Of a DNA stretch of 64,000 nt, positions 27,793-38,735 are shown one piece after another (positions within the stretch are counted from its first letter, which is position 1; the number at the start of each line of letters is the position of its first letter). The notes beneath the pieces are model-generated. The model saw only the letters and a list, made by a program, of their open reading frames with translations. It searched no databases and was not told the origin of the DNA. This DNA comes from Pseudomonadota bacterium. Its GTDB lineage: Bacteria > Pseudomonadota > Alphaproteobacteria > Rhizobiales > Phreatobacteraceae. The stretch is taken from contig JAIUOO010000009.1 in the NCBI GenBank assembly GCA_020161695.1, positions 1 to 64,000 on the forward strand, written 5' to 3'. The position numbers were made by a program, and so were the translations under genes.

Positions 27793-28569
27793 ATGACCAC
27801 TTCGCATCCGGCTCCCCTCGCCTCCCGCCTGCGCGGCCTCGCGGCGCCGGGACTGGCCGCGCTCGCGGCGCTCGCCATCCTGCTGTCGCTCGGCACCTGG
27901 CAATTGTCGCGGCTCGCCTGGAAGCAGGGGCTGATCGCGCAGGTCGAGGCCCGTGCGACGGCCACTCCGCTGCCGCTCGCGGGGCGCGCCGGCTGGCCGC
28001 GGATGACGGCGGAGCGCGACGAATATCGGCGCGTCATCGTGACCGGCACATTCCGCCACGACCGCGAGGCCTATCTCTACCACGTCGCCGGCGACAGCCG
28101 CCGGCAGGACGCGGGCCGGCCACGGGGACAGGGCTATTTCGTCTTGACGCCGCTGACGACCGCCGATGGCGCGACCGTCATCGTCAATCGCGGCTTCGTG
28201 CCGACCGAGCGGCGCGACCCTGCGACGCGGCGCGCGGGACAGGTGGAGGGCATGGTGACCGTCACCGGCCTGATCCGGTTTCCCGAGCCGCGCGGCACTT
28301 TCGCGGCGACCGACGACGATTTCCGCCGGATCTTCTACACGCGCGATCTCGCGAAGATGGCCCGCGTGATGGGCGCCGGCGACACCGCGCCCTTCTCCAT
28401 CGACGCCGATGCGACACCGATGCCGGGTGGCTGGCCGCAGGGGGGCGAGACGCTGCTGTCCTTCCCCAACCGGCACCTCGAATATGCCCTGACGTGGTAC
28501 GGGCTGGCACTGACGCTGATCGGCGTGTTCGCCGCCTTCGCGCGCCAGCGGCTGCGGGGCCGCCCCTGA
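27793..28569 (+). CDS. SURF1-family cytochrome oxidase biogenesis protein
   Basis: The 258-residue inner-membrane protein has one helix near each end (about 16-36 and 228-248) flanking a periplasmic domain with GTWQLSRLAWKQ, VIVNRGFVPTERRD and NRHLEYALTWYGLAL, matching the SURF1/Shy1 family that helps insert haem a into the aa3 oxidase. In relatives the gene often sits next to ctaE; here it is about 5 kb from the oxidase cluster, with two M16 peptidase genes and three small genes between. The ATG at 27793 gives MTTSHPAPL. Confidence 0.92.
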   Translation: MTTSHPAPLASRLRGLAAPGLAALAALAILLSLGTWQLSRLAWKQGLIAQVEARATATPLPLAGRAGWPRMTAERDEYRRVIVTGTFRHDREAYLYHVAGDSRRQDAGRPRGQGYFVLTPLTTADGATVIVNRGFVPTERRDPATRRAGQVEGMVTVTGLIRFPEPRGTFAATDDDFRRIFYTRDLAKMARVMGAGDTAPFSIDADATPMPGGWPQGGETLLSFPNRHLEYALTWYGLALTLIGVFAAFARQRLRGRP

Positions 28570-28660
28570 GCGGGGCCGCCCTTTACGACGCCGTTACGGC
28601 TTCCCGCCCAATCGATATGGCGGCCTGACGCCGGCCGGACGCATATCCCGTGGCGACCCG

Positions 28661-28667
28661 AAGGAGG
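28661..28667 (+). promoter_or_regulatory. consensus ribosome binding site for the 61-residue gene
   Basis: AAGGAGG sits 5 bases before the ATG at 28673, a near-perfect match to the 16S rRNA tail and the main reason to accept the short gene that follows. Confidence 0.75.
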
Positions 28668-28672
28668 TCGTC

Positions 28673-28858
28673 ATGCCCTATGTTCCCGTCCGATCCAGCC
28701 CCGCCAAGTGCCTCCGGCCGCATATCGCCGCCCGCGCGAATTCACCCGTGCGACCGGCATGGGGCTGGGCGCTGCCGCTCGTCCTGATGGTCGTCGCGCT
28801 GATGGTGCCGGTGGTTGCCGGCCTGTCGCTGCGCGCCGCTCTCTTCGTGCCGGGCTGA
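28673..28858 (+). CDS. small single-pass membrane protein, unknown function
   Basis: The 61-residue product has a basic N-terminal part and a hydrophobic segment WALPLVLMVVALMVPVV (about 33-49). It has an excellent ribosome binding site and is the first of three closely spaced small genes. I do not recognise a family. Confidence 0.55.
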   Translation: MPYVPVRSSPAKCLRPHIAARANSPVRPAWGWALPLVLMVVALMVPVVAGLSLRAALFVPG

Positions 28859-28869
28859 GGACCGCCGCC

Positions 28870-29085
28870 ATGGGACAGGCCTGCCCGTTTCCCGCCACCC
28901 GCCTCTTTCTCGTCTGCCCGTCGGCCGATGGCCTGTGGATCGCCCGCGAGGCCAACGGGCTCGCCGAAGGGCTGTTCCGCAGCCGCAAGGATGCGGTCCG
29001 CTTCGCCCTCGTCGAGGGCGGCCACGACAACGTCGTCTGCTTCTCCGACGATCCCGGCGTCTCGTCCTTCGCCGCGCGGCCATGA
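28870..29085 (+). CDS. small protein of unknown function
   Basis: The 71-residue product begins MGQACPFPATRLFLVCPSAD and includes WIAREANGLAEGLF and DVVCFSDD-like acidic sequence near the C-terminus. It begins 12 bases after the previous small gene and its stop overlaps the next start (ATGA at 29082-29085), so the three are probably translated together. No domain is recognised. Confidence 0.5.
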   Translation: MGQACPFPATRLFLVCPSADGLWIAREANGLAEGLFRSRKDAVRFALVEGGHDNVVCFSDDPGVSSFAARP

Positions 29086-29372
29086 CGCTCGCCACCATGC
29101 CCGCCACGGCAGCGACGCCGCGGCAGAAGGCCATCGCGAACACGGAACTGACATCGGCGATCTTCGAGGCCTTCGTCGAGGCCGTGGAGCCGCTGATCCG
29201 CGATCATCTCGCGCACGGCCTGCGCGACCATGGGGCGATCGCGGCGGCGCTCAACCGGCGCGGCATTCCCTGCTGGGGCCGCGACCGGTGGTGCGCGACC
29301 GATATCCGCATGGTGCTGAGCCATGCGGGGGCCGCTCCCGACGCGATGGCGGCGACGGCGCGGCGCGGCTGA
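29082..29372 (+). CDS. small protein with a recombinase-like helix
   Basis: The 96-residue product contains AIAAALNRRGIPCWGRDRW, a pattern seen in the helical region of large serine recombinases (ALNxxGIPxxxxxxW). On its own it is too short to be a recombinase, so it is called a hypothetical protein. It overlaps the previous gene by 4 bases and ends one base before the stop of the converging M16 gene. Confidence 0.5.
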   Translation: MTLATMPATAATPRQKAIANTELTSAIFEAFVEAVEPLIRDHLAHGLRDHGAIAAALNRRGIPCWGRDRWCATDIRMVLSHAGAAPDAMAATARRG

Positions 29373-30713
29373 CTACATGCCCTCGGGCTTGCCGACGACG
29401 ACGACCAGCAGCTTCGGATCGCCCAGCAGCCGCTTCGCCACGCGGCGGACATCCTCCAGCGTCACCGCCTCGATCAGGTCGTTGCGGCGGTCGAGATAAT
29501 CGGGCTCGAAGCCGTCGAGCTGGATGCGGATGAGGTTGGAGGCGATCTGCGACGAGGTCTCGAAGCGCATCGCCCAATTGCCGATCAGGAAGCGCTTGGC
29601 CTGTTCGAGCTCGATGGTCGTCGGTCCCTCGGAACCCATGCGCCTGAGTTCGGTCTCGATGACGGACAGGCTTTCGGCGGCGCGGTCGCTGCGCGTGGAG
29701 GTGCCGCCGCTGAGCAGGCCCGTGCCGTCAAGCGTGACGAGGCCGGACGAGATCGAATAGGCGAGGCCGCGCTGCTCGCGCACCTGGGTATAGAGGCGCG
29801 AGGAGAAGGTGCCGCCGCCGAGGATGTGGTTCATCACGAAGGCGGCGATGAAGTCGGGGTCGTCGCGCTTCAGGCCCGGCAGGCCGAAGGCGATGATCGC
29901 CTGCGGAATATCCATCGGGACAACGCGCCGCTCGCCGGCCGCGGCCATGGCGATCTCGGGAACCGGCGTCAGGCTGGTTCCCGCCGGCAGCGCGCCGAAC
30001 ACATCGTCCAGCAGGGGGCCGAGCTCGGCGGCCGTGATGTCGCCGACCACCGCGACCTTCAGCCGGTCGCGCGCGACGATCCTGCGATGCATCGCCCTGA
30101 GGTCGTCGGCGGTGATGGCCGCGACCGCCTCCAGCGTGCCGGTATTGCGGCGGCCATAGGGATGGTTCGGGAAGGCGGTGGCCGAGAAGGTCTCGCTCGC
30201 CAGCGAATTCGGATTGGTCGAGGCGCGGCGGATGCCGGAGAGGACCGACTCGCGCACCCGCGCCAGCGGCGCGGCATCGAAGCGCGGCTTCTCGAGCGCC
30301 TGCTTCAGCAGGGCGAAAGCCTCGCCACGGCTTTCGGTGAGCGTGCGCACCGAGCCGGTCAGCGCGTCGCGGCCGGCCGAGAAGCTCATCTCGATGGCGC
30401 GCTCCTCCAGCCGCCGGTGAAAGGTCTCGGCGTCGATGTCGCCGGCGCCCTCGTCGAGCATCTGCGCCATGAGGCTGGCCGTGCCGGGCCGGTCGGCCGG
30501 GTCCTGCGCCGTGCCGCCGCGCATGGCGAAGGACAGCGCGAGCATCGGCAGATGCGTCTGGCGCACCAGCCAGGCCTCGACGCCGCCGGGCGACACGACG
30601 CGCTCGATGCGGCTGGAATGGCTCGCCGGATGCTGGGCCGCCGCGGGGGTGGTCGGGGTCAGGGCGGCCATGGCGAACATTCCGAGGACAAGGGTGCGGG
30701 CGGCGGCGAACAT
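29373..30713 (-). CDS. M16 peptidase-family protein, non-catalytic subunit
   Basis: The 446-residue secreted protein has a signal peptide (LGMFAMAALTPTTPAAAQ) and two M16 half-domains, but the HxxEH zinc-binding motif is absent: the equivalent region reads TASLMAQMLDEGAGD. It keeps the glycine-rich GGGTFSSRLYTQVREQRGLAYS segment of the C-terminal half. In M16 heterodimers one subunit binds zinc and the other shapes the chamber; this is likely the second. Its start shares one base with the stop of the upstream M16 gene, so the pair is translationally coupled. Confidence 0.9.
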   Translation of the reverse strand: MFAAARTLVLGMFAMAALTPTTPAAAQHPASHSSRIERVVSPGGVEAWLVRQTHLPMLALSFAMRGGTAQDPADRPGTASLMAQMLDEGAGDIDAETFHRRLEERAIEMSFSAGRDALTGSVRTLTESRGEAFALLKQALEKPRFDAAPLARVRESVLSGIRRASTNPNSLASETFSATAFPNHPYGRRNTGTLEAVAAITADDLRAMHRRIVARDRLKVAVVGDITAAELGPLLDDVFGALPAGTSLTPVPEIAMAAAGERRVVPMDIPQAIIAFGLPGLKRDDPDFIAAFVMNHILGGGTFSSRLYTQVREQRGLAYSISSGLVTLDGTGLLSGGTSTRSDRAAESLSVIETELRRMGSEGPTTIELEQAKRFLIGNWAMRFETSSQIASNLIRIQLDGFEPDYLDRRNDLIEAVTLEDVRRVAKRLLGDPKLLVVVVGKPEGM

Positions 30714-32068
30714 CAGCTCCGTTCCTCGCGGACCAGTTCGCCGGTGACGGCGCGGCTGAAATCGAAGGCGTGCCGGGCGACGGCGTCGACCTCGGCGCGG
30801 GTGACCGCGGCAATGCGCTGCGGCCATTGCTGAATGTCGGCGATGGAGGCGCCGCAGGTGAGCGAGGCGCCATACATGCGCGCCATCGAGGCCTGGCTGT
30901 CCTGCGAATAGACGGATTCGGCGATGAGCCGCGTGCGCGCGCGCGCCAGTTCGTCGTCGGTGACGCCGTGCTCCGCGAGGCGGGCGGCGACCTCGGCCAT
31001 GGCGGCCTCAAGCCGCTCAAGCGGCACGCCCGGGCGCGGCGAGGCATAGACGCCGAACCGGCCGTCGCCGAGGGCCGAGCCGGAATAGAAGCAGCCGGCG
31101 CCGACCGCGAGCCCCTGATCGGTGACCAGCGCCTTGTAGAAGCGGCCATTGGGGCTGGAGCCGGCAATCTGCGCGAGGATTTCCAGCGCCTCCGCCTCGC
31201 CCGGCCGGGCGGTGCGGTAGGAGCGCACGACGCTGGTCTTGGAGAGGCTCGGCTGGCGGACGCGCGCATCGGCGAGCCGCACGCGGTCGCCGACTTCACG
31301 CGCCGGCCCTGGAGGCCGGGAGCGCGGCTGGATGGCCGGATTGGCGTCGACGCGGCCATAGGTTTCCTCCGCCATGCGGAAGACCTCGTCCGGCGTCACG
31401 TCGCCGGCCACCACCAGGATGGCGTTGTTCGGCCCGTAGTGGCGGCGATAGAAGGCGAGCGCGTCCTCGCGGGACAGGGCCGCGATCTCGTTGGCCCAGC
31501 CGATGATCGGGATGCCGTAGGGGTGGCCGTCGCCCCAGAGCCGGTTCAGCAGGCGCTCGGAGAGCCGCGCGCCGGGATCGTTGTCGGTGCGCTGGCGGCG
31601 CTCCTCCTGGACGACGTCGCGCTCCGGCAGGACGACCTCGTCGGTGAGCACGATATTGGCGATGCGGTCGGCCTCGAAATCCATCATGACCGGCAGCTGG
31701 TCGGCAACGACGCGCTGGAAGTAGCCGGTATAGTCGTAGGAGGTGAAGGCGTTCTCGTTGCCGCCGGCGGAGGTCACGGCGCGCGAGAACACGTCCTTCG
31801 GATTGCGCTTGGTGCCCTTGAACATGAGGTGTTCGAGGAAGTGCGCGAGCCCGGACTTGCCGTGCACCTCGTCGGCCGAGCCGACGCGATACCAGAGCAT
31901 GTGGGTCGCCACCGGCACGCGGTGATCGGGAATGGCGACGACCTCCAGCCCGTTGGCGAGGCCATGCCGGAAGACGCGCTCGACCGGCACCTGGCCGAGG
32001 GCAAGGCCGGGCACCAGCGCCGGAGCGGCGGCAAGGCCTGTCGTGAAGGAGCGTCGCGTCATCAGCAT
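30713..32068 (-). CDS. M16 family zinc metallopeptidase
   Basis: The 451-residue secreted protease has a signal with a twin-arginine-like TRRSFTTGLA and the inverted zinc site HFLEH (about 75-79), the distal Glu about 75 residues on in VVQEERRQR, and later the PYGIPIIGW and RLIAESVYSQDS segments of the family. The catalytic subunit pairs with the next gene product. The native peptide substrate is unknown. The ATG at 32068 has AAGG upstream; 32062 is an alternative. Confidence 0.92.
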   Translation of the reverse strand: MLMTRRSFTTGLAAAPALVPGLALGQVPVERVFRHGLANGLEVVAIPDHRVPVATHMLWYRVGSADEVHGKSGLAHFLEHLMFKGTKRNPKDVFSRAVTSAGGNENAFTSYDYTGYFQRVVADQLPVMMDFEADRIANIVLTDEVVLPERDVVQEERRQRTDNDPGARLSERLLNRLWGDGHPYGIPIIGWANEIAALSREDALAFYRRHYGPNNAILVVAGDVTPDEVFRMAEETYGRVDANPAIQPRSRPPGPAREVGDRVRLADARVRQPSLSKTSVVRSYRTARPGEAEALEILAQIAGSSPNGRFYKALVTDQGLAVGAGCFYSGSALGDGRFGVYASPRPGVPLERLEAAMAEVAARLAEHGVTDDELARARTRLIAESVYSQDSQASMARMYGASLTCGASIADIQQWPQRIAAVTRAEVDAVARHAFDFSRAVTGELVREERS

Positions 32069-32231
32069 CAACAGACCTTGGAGGTGACATGCGCCGGCAC
32101 GCACGCCGTCGCCGAAAAGGCACCGGAGCGAAGTGAGCCATGGATGCGGACCGCCGCATCATGACAAGAGCGTGATGATGTTGGCGCGAACAAGGGCCGA
32201 ATCAAGACCCACCGCGCGGCAGCCAACGCAA

Positions 32232-32255
32232 AAGGGGCGGCCGAAGCCGCCCCTT
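32232..32255 (-). terminator. intrinsic terminator of the oxidase operon
   Basis: On the minus strand AAGGGGCGGC (reading 32255-32246) pairs with GCCGCCCCTT (32241-32232) around a TTCG loop and is followed by TTGCG. It sits 30-50 bases after ctaE and separates it from the M16 genes. Confidence 0.75.
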
Positions 32256-32284
32256 CAAGGCAAAACCGCTCGGAAGCGCCGGGA

Positions 32285-33169
32285 TCAGTGGCCGGCGCCG
32301 GCCACGCCCGCGAGCGCCCGGCCCGACCAGTCGTAGGCCCAGACATAGATCGCGGCGAAGAGGAACAGCCAGACCACGTCGACGAAGTGCCAGTACCAGG
32401 CGGCCGCCTCGAAGCCGAAGTGCTTTTCCGGGGTCAGGTGCGTGGTGCGATAGAGGCGCAGCGCGCAGATGAACAGGAAGATCGTGCCGACGATGACGTG
32501 GAAGCCGTGGAAGCCGGTCGCCATGAAGAAGGTGGCGCCGTAGATGTGGCCCGAGAAGTTGAAGTGGGCGTGGCTGTACTCATAGGCCTGGATGCAGGTG
32601 AACAGCACGCCGAGGAGCACCGTGAACCACATGTACATCTTGGCCTGCTCGCGCTCGCCGGAGACGATGTAGTGGTGGGCGGCGGTGACCGTGGTGCCCG
32701 ACAGCAGCAGGACCATGGTGCCGAGCAGCGGCAGCTGCAGCGGATAGAAGGTCTCGATGCCCTTCGGCGGCCAGTGGCCACCGGTCAGCTCCGTGCGCTG
32801 GAACTGATGGACCTCGCCCGGGAACAGAGCGGCGTCGAAGAAGGCCCAGAACCAGGCGACGAAGAACATCACCTCGGAGGCGATGAACATGATCATGCCG
32901 TAGCGCAGGTGCAGCGAGACGACGCGCGTGTGGTCGCCCTGCTGGCCTTCCTTGATCACGTCCGCCCACCAGCCGTACATGGTGTAGAGCACGCCGATCA
33001 GGCCCGCGAAGAACACCACCGGGCCGAGCTTGATGCCGGCCAGCGGCATGGCCTTCATCCACATGACGGCGCCGACCGCCATGGCGAAGGCCGACATGGA
33101 GCCGATGAACGGCCAGGGGCTGGGCGGCACCAGGTGGTAGTCGTGGTGTTTGGCGTGGGCCTCGGCCAT
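32285..33169 (-). CDS. ctaE: cytochrome c oxidase subunit III
   Basis: The 294-residue membrane protein starts MAEAHAKHHDYHLVPPSPWP and has seven hydrophobic helices, with the family segments LRYGMIMFIASEVMFFVAWF, TVTAAHHYIV, FMATGFHGFHVIVGT and HFGFEAAAWYWHFVDVVWLF (in parts). It stabilises the aa3 oxidase core. The longer open frame upstream to 33598 is not native: 33169 is the family start. It is the last gene of the ctaC-D-B-small-G-E cluster. Confidence 0.97.
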   Translation of the reverse strand: MAEAHAKHHDYHLVPPSPWPFIGSMSAFAMAVGAVMWMKAMPLAGIKLGPVVFFAGLIGVLYTMYGWWADVIKEGQQGDHTRVVSLHLRYGMIMFIASEVMFFVAWFWAFFDAALFPGEVHQFQRTELTGGHWPPKGIETFYPLQLPLLGTMVLLLSGTTVTAAHHYIVSGEREQAKMYMWFTVLLGVLFTCIQAYEYSHAHFNFSGHIYGATFFMATGFHGFHVIVGTIFLFICALRLYRTTHLTPEKHFGFEAAAWYWHFVDVVWLFLFAAIYVWAYDWSGRALAGVAGAGH

Positions 33170-33228
33170 CGCAGGTCTCCGTATCCTTACTCGCCCGGCA
33201 GGCTGCCGCCCGCCGACCCTTGTTCGTC

Positions 33229-33840
33229 TCAGTTCGTCCGCGAGCCGCCCGCTTCCGCGCCCTGCCGCTCGGCGAGGGGCCGCGGCGGCTGGTTCTGGCG
33301 GAAGAAGGTGTAGCTCAGCGTAATCGTGTTGGCGCCCTTGGCCTCGGCATCGTCGGCGATCGCCGGATCGACGAAATAGACCACCGTGAACTCGCGCGAC
33401 TCGTGCGGCTGAAGCGTCTGCTCGGTGAAGCAGAAGCACTCCAGCTTGTTGAAGAAGCGGCCGGTCTCGGCGGGCGCGACATTGTAGGTCGCCATGCCGG
33501 TGACCGGCTGATCCGAGGTGTTGGTGACCGTGTAGGTCATCGTATGCGTCTCGCCGGCGCGCACGGTCTGGCGCGCGGTGTCGACGCGGAAGCGCCACGG
33601 CAGGCCCGGGCCGACATTGGAATCGAAGCGGATATCGATGGGATGATCGACGATGCGGTCCGCCGGACGCTCCGCCCGCATGGTGGTGCCGCCGAAGCCG
33701 GTGACCTGGCAGAACAGGTTGTAGAGCGGCACGGCGGCATAGGCCGCGCCGAACATGAAGACGCCGAAGCCGAAGGCGGACAGGCCGACCTTGACGTCGC
33801 GCTTCCAGCTGCGGGGGGTGGCGGTGACGGGTTCGGTCAT
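33229..33840 (-). CDS. ctaG: cytochrome c oxidase assembly protein CtaG/Cox11
   Basis: The 203-residue protein delivers copper to the CuB site of subunit I. It has an N-terminal membrane helix (about 18-38) and a periplasmic domain with the copper-binding ECFCFTEQ motif near 133, QPHESREFTVVYFVDP, and ETGRFFNKL. The spacing and length are normal. It follows the small gene by 7 bases and precedes ctaE by 59 bases, consistent with one operon. Confidence 0.95.
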   Translation of the reverse strand: MTEPVTATPRSWKRDVKVGLSAFGFGVFMFGAAYAAVPLYNLFCQVTGFGGTTMRAERPADRIVDHPIDIRFDSNVGPGLPWRFRVDTARQTVRAGETHTMTYTVTNTSDQPVTGMATYNVAPAETGRFFNKLECFCFTEQTLQPHESREFTVVYFVDPAIADDAEAKGANTITLSYTFFRQNQPPRPLAERQGAEAGGSRTN

Positions 33841-33847
33841 CCGCGCC

Positions 33848-34012
33848 TCACATCGGACGCTGGAGCATGGCCGGGCCCTTCACCAGGGTGATGACCCAGA
33901 ACATGACGCAGAGGCCGGCGAGCGCGATGGCGATGGCGACATTGCGCTGGCGCTGGCGCTTCTTCTCCTCGGGGGTGAGGACGATGCCGGGCTCGCGGGA
34001 CTTGTCGGACAT
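33848..34012 (-). CDS. small CoxF-like membrane protein (54 residues)
   Basis: A 54-residue frame from ATG at 34012 encodes a basic N-terminus (VLTPEEKKRQRQRN), then a single membrane helix (VAIAIALAGLCVMFWVITLV) and KGPAMLQRPM. A short one-helix gene of this form sits between ctaB and ctaG in many alphaproteobacterial oxidase operons and is often called CoxF-like. It lies 12 bases after ctaB and 7 before ctaG. Its role in oxidase assembly is unproven. Confidence 0.85.
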   Translation of the reverse strand: MSDKSREPGIVLTPEEKKRQRQRNVAIAIALAGLCVMFWVITLVKGPAMLQRPM

Positions 34013-34024
34013 GGCGGCCACCGC

Positions 34025-34957
34025 TCAGAACAGCCGCGCGACGACGCCCTGCTCGACGAGCAGCACGGCGAAGAGCGCGAACAGATAGACGATGGAGAAG
34101 GCGAACATGCGGCCCGCGGCCTTGCGGGCGGGGCCGCCCTCGCGCTTGCGGAAGATCTCGACCGCCAGCCAGAGCATGGCGAGACCGCCGACCAGCGCGG
34201 TGGCCGCGTAGGCCATGCCGGCAAAGCCGAGGAAGTAGGGAGCCATGCCGAGCGGCGCGAGCAGCACCGTGTAGATCAGGATCTGGCGGCGCGTCTCGGC
34301 CTCGCCGGCGACGACCGGGAGCATCGGCACGCCGGCGCGCGCGTAATCCTCGGACTTGATCAGCGCCAGCGCCCAGAAATGCGGCGGGGTCCAGAAGAAG
34401 ATGATCAGGAACAAGACGATCGATTCGACCGAGACGGAGCCGGTCACCGCCGCCCAGCCGATCATGGGCGGGAAGGCGCCGGCGGCGCCGCCGATGACGA
34501 TGTTCTGCGGCGTCCAGCGCTTCAGCCAGATCGTGTAGACGACGGCGTAGAAGAAGATGGTGAAGGCGAGGAGGCCGGCAGCGAGCCAGTTGGCAACGAG
34601 GCCGAGGACCAGCACCGAGAAGGCCGACAGGACCAGCCCGAAGGCGAGCGCCTCGCCGGGCGAGACGCGGCCCGCCGGGATCGGCCGATTGGCGGTGCGC
34701 ACCATCTTCGCGTCGATATCGGCGTCGTACCACATGTTCAGAGCGCCGGAAGCGCCCGCGCCGACGGCGATGCACAGGAGGCTGATGGCGGCAAGAACCG
34801 GGTGCAGCGAACCGGGCGCGACGACGAGGCCGGTCAGCGCGGTGAAGATCACCAGCGACATGACGCGCGGTTTCAGCAGTTCGATGAAGTCGCGCGGCTC
34901 GGCCTGGCTGACGAGCGCCGCGCGGTTCACCGGGTTCGTGTCATCGACGAGGGACAA
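34025..34957 (-). CDS. ctaB: protohaem IX farnesyltransferase (haem o synthase)
   Basis: The 310-residue integral membrane enzyme farnesylates haem b to haem o, the precursor of haem a. It has the UbiA-superfamily motif [19 protein letters not shown] (about 74-92) and a second DxxxR-like region, with about nine hydrophobic helices. Start [16 protein letters not shown] fits the family. It is separated from ctaD by 96 bases that include a hairpin. Confidence 0.95.
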   Translation of the reverse strand: MSLVDDTNPVNRAALVSQAEPRDFIELLKPRVMSLVIFTALTGLVVAPGSLHPVLAAISLLCIAVGAGASGALNMWYDADIDAKMVRTANRPIPAGRVSPGEALAFGLVLSAFSVLVLGLVANWLAAGLLAFTIFFYAVVYTIWLKRWTPQNIVIGGAAGAFPPMIGWAAVTGSVSVESIVLFLIIFFWTPPHFWALALIKSEDYARAGVPMLPVVAGEAETRRQILIYTVLLAPLGMAPYFLGFAGMAYAATALVGGLAMLWLAVEIFRKREGGPARKAAGRMFAFSIVYLFALFAVLLVEQGVVARLF

Positions 34958-35007
34958 GATCTTGCTGCGTCTCGTTCGGCGGCCGGGAGGGCTGCCCTTT
35001 CAGGGAT

Positions 35008-35035
35008 GAAGCCCGGGGCCTTGGCTCCGGGCTTC
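35008..35035 (-). terminator. hairpin between ctaD and ctaB
   Basis: GAAGCCCGG (35008-35016) and CCGGGCTTC (35027-35035) form a stem within the ctaD-ctaB gap. No strong U-tract follows on the minus strand, so it may be a partial terminator or an mRNA-stabilising end that sets subunit I levels above assembly factors. Confidence 0.45.
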
Positions 35036-35053
35036 GGGACTGTCGTCTGCGGC

Positions 35054-37652
<2,599 letters not shown>

Positions 37653-38129
37653 AACCTCGGTCCGTGGGCTGCTTTGGCCCCGTACCGGCTCGTTCTTGTC
37701 CGCCCGGCCGATCACGACCTTGCGGGCCCTTCGTGTTCCGGCCGGGCGCCGGTCACAAACGACCGCGCCGCAAAGGCTGCCGGGAGGGCTTTCGGCCCCC
37801 TTGAAACACAAAAACGCCATGCTCGCAATGCGACCGTTGAGAGCCGTTCCAGACAGGGGAGCGGCCTCAGCTTGAAGGCGTTATAAACTCCTGCTGCACT
37901 GCGTGAAATCCGCCGAAAGGCGACGCTGCCGCTCGAATTCGGCATGACGCATCGGCATTTCGCACATAATCTTGACAGGTTCGCGGGGGAATGGTCCGTC
38001 CCATGTCGGCTGGCGCCTTTGCGGCGGCCCGGCGATTCGTCCGCCAGCCGGACGAATGCGCCCGGTCGCGGCGGGCAGGCGGCCCGAGATTGTCTGCAGG
38101 CCCTGGCGGGCGATCCCCTGGAGTGACGG
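37653..38129. other. long gap between ctaC and the IalB-like gene
   Basis: About 477 bases lie between these divergent genes. No gene is convincing. A TTGACA box at 37972-37977 faces the IalB-like gene but has no good -10 at the proper distance. The operon promoter for ctaC must lie between 37653 and about 37870, but it is not recognisable by eye. Confidence 0.5.
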
Positions 38130-38657
38130 ATGACCAACAGGACCATGCGGCAAGGCGCAGCCCGGCTCGGGGCGTTCGGACTGGCGGTCGCGCTGGCGAC
38201 CGGCATCGGCATGGGCGCGGCGCTCGCCCAGGGCGCGGTGCGCGCCACCCACGGCGACTGGCAGGTGCGCTGCGATACGCCGCCCGGTTCGCGGGCCGAG
38301 CAGTGCGCGCTGGTCCAGAACGTCGCGGCCGAGGACCGGCCCAACGTGGCGCTGACCGTCATCGCGCTGAAGACCGCCGACGGCCGCGCCCGACTCCTGC
38401 GCGTCCTCGCCCCGCTCGGCGTGCTGCTGCCCTCGGGCCTCGGCCTCAAGATCGACACCACCGATGTCGGCCGCGCCGGCTTCGTGCGCTGCCTGCCCTC
38501 GGGCTGCGTCGCCGAGGTGGTGATGGACGACAACCTGCTCGGCCAGTTCTCCGGCGGCCAGACCGCGACCTTCATCATCTTCCAGACGCCGGAAGAGGGC
38601 ATCGGCGTGCCCGTGTCGCTGAACGGCTTCAAGGCCGGCTTCGAGGCCCTGCCCTGA
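38130..38657 (+). CDS. invasion-associated locus B (IalB) family secreted protein
   Basis: The 175-residue product has a signal peptide (LAVALATGIGMGAALAQ) and the IalB/DUF1176-like core: HGDWQVRCD, SRAEQCALVQ, GLGLKIDT, and FVRCLPSGCVAEV with a cysteine pair. IalB is linked to erythrocyte invasion in Bartonella, but free-living members of this order carry many paralogues with no known pathogenic role, so no virulence is implied. Confidence 0.85.
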   Translation: MTNRTMRQGAARLGAFGLAVALATGIGMGAALAQGAVRATHGDWQVRCDTPPGSRAEQCALVQNVAAEDRPNVALTVIALKTADGRARLLRVLAPLGVLLPSGLGLKIDTTDVGRAGFVRCLPSGCVAEVVMDDNLLGQFSGGQTATFIIFQTPEEGIGVPVSLNGFKAGFEALP

Positions 38658-38735
38658 CGAAGCCCTCCGCCGGGCTCGCATCGGCCATGGTTAGGCACTA
38701 GATAGCCCGGACCACACCATTCGTCCGGAGCCGCC

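Noticed and set aside
27521..27796. A 91-residue frame between cheY and surf1
   Set aside because: Composition is typical of a random GC-rich frame, and it runs into surf1 without a family match.
37972..37977. TTGACA as a sigma-70 promoter for the IalB-like gene
   Set aside because: No plausible -10 hexamer lies 16-18 bases downstream, so the box alone is not enough.
38130..38657. IalB-like gene as evidence of an invasive pathogen
   Set aside because: The family is widespread in free-living Hyphomicrobiales and only the Bartonella member is tied to invasion.
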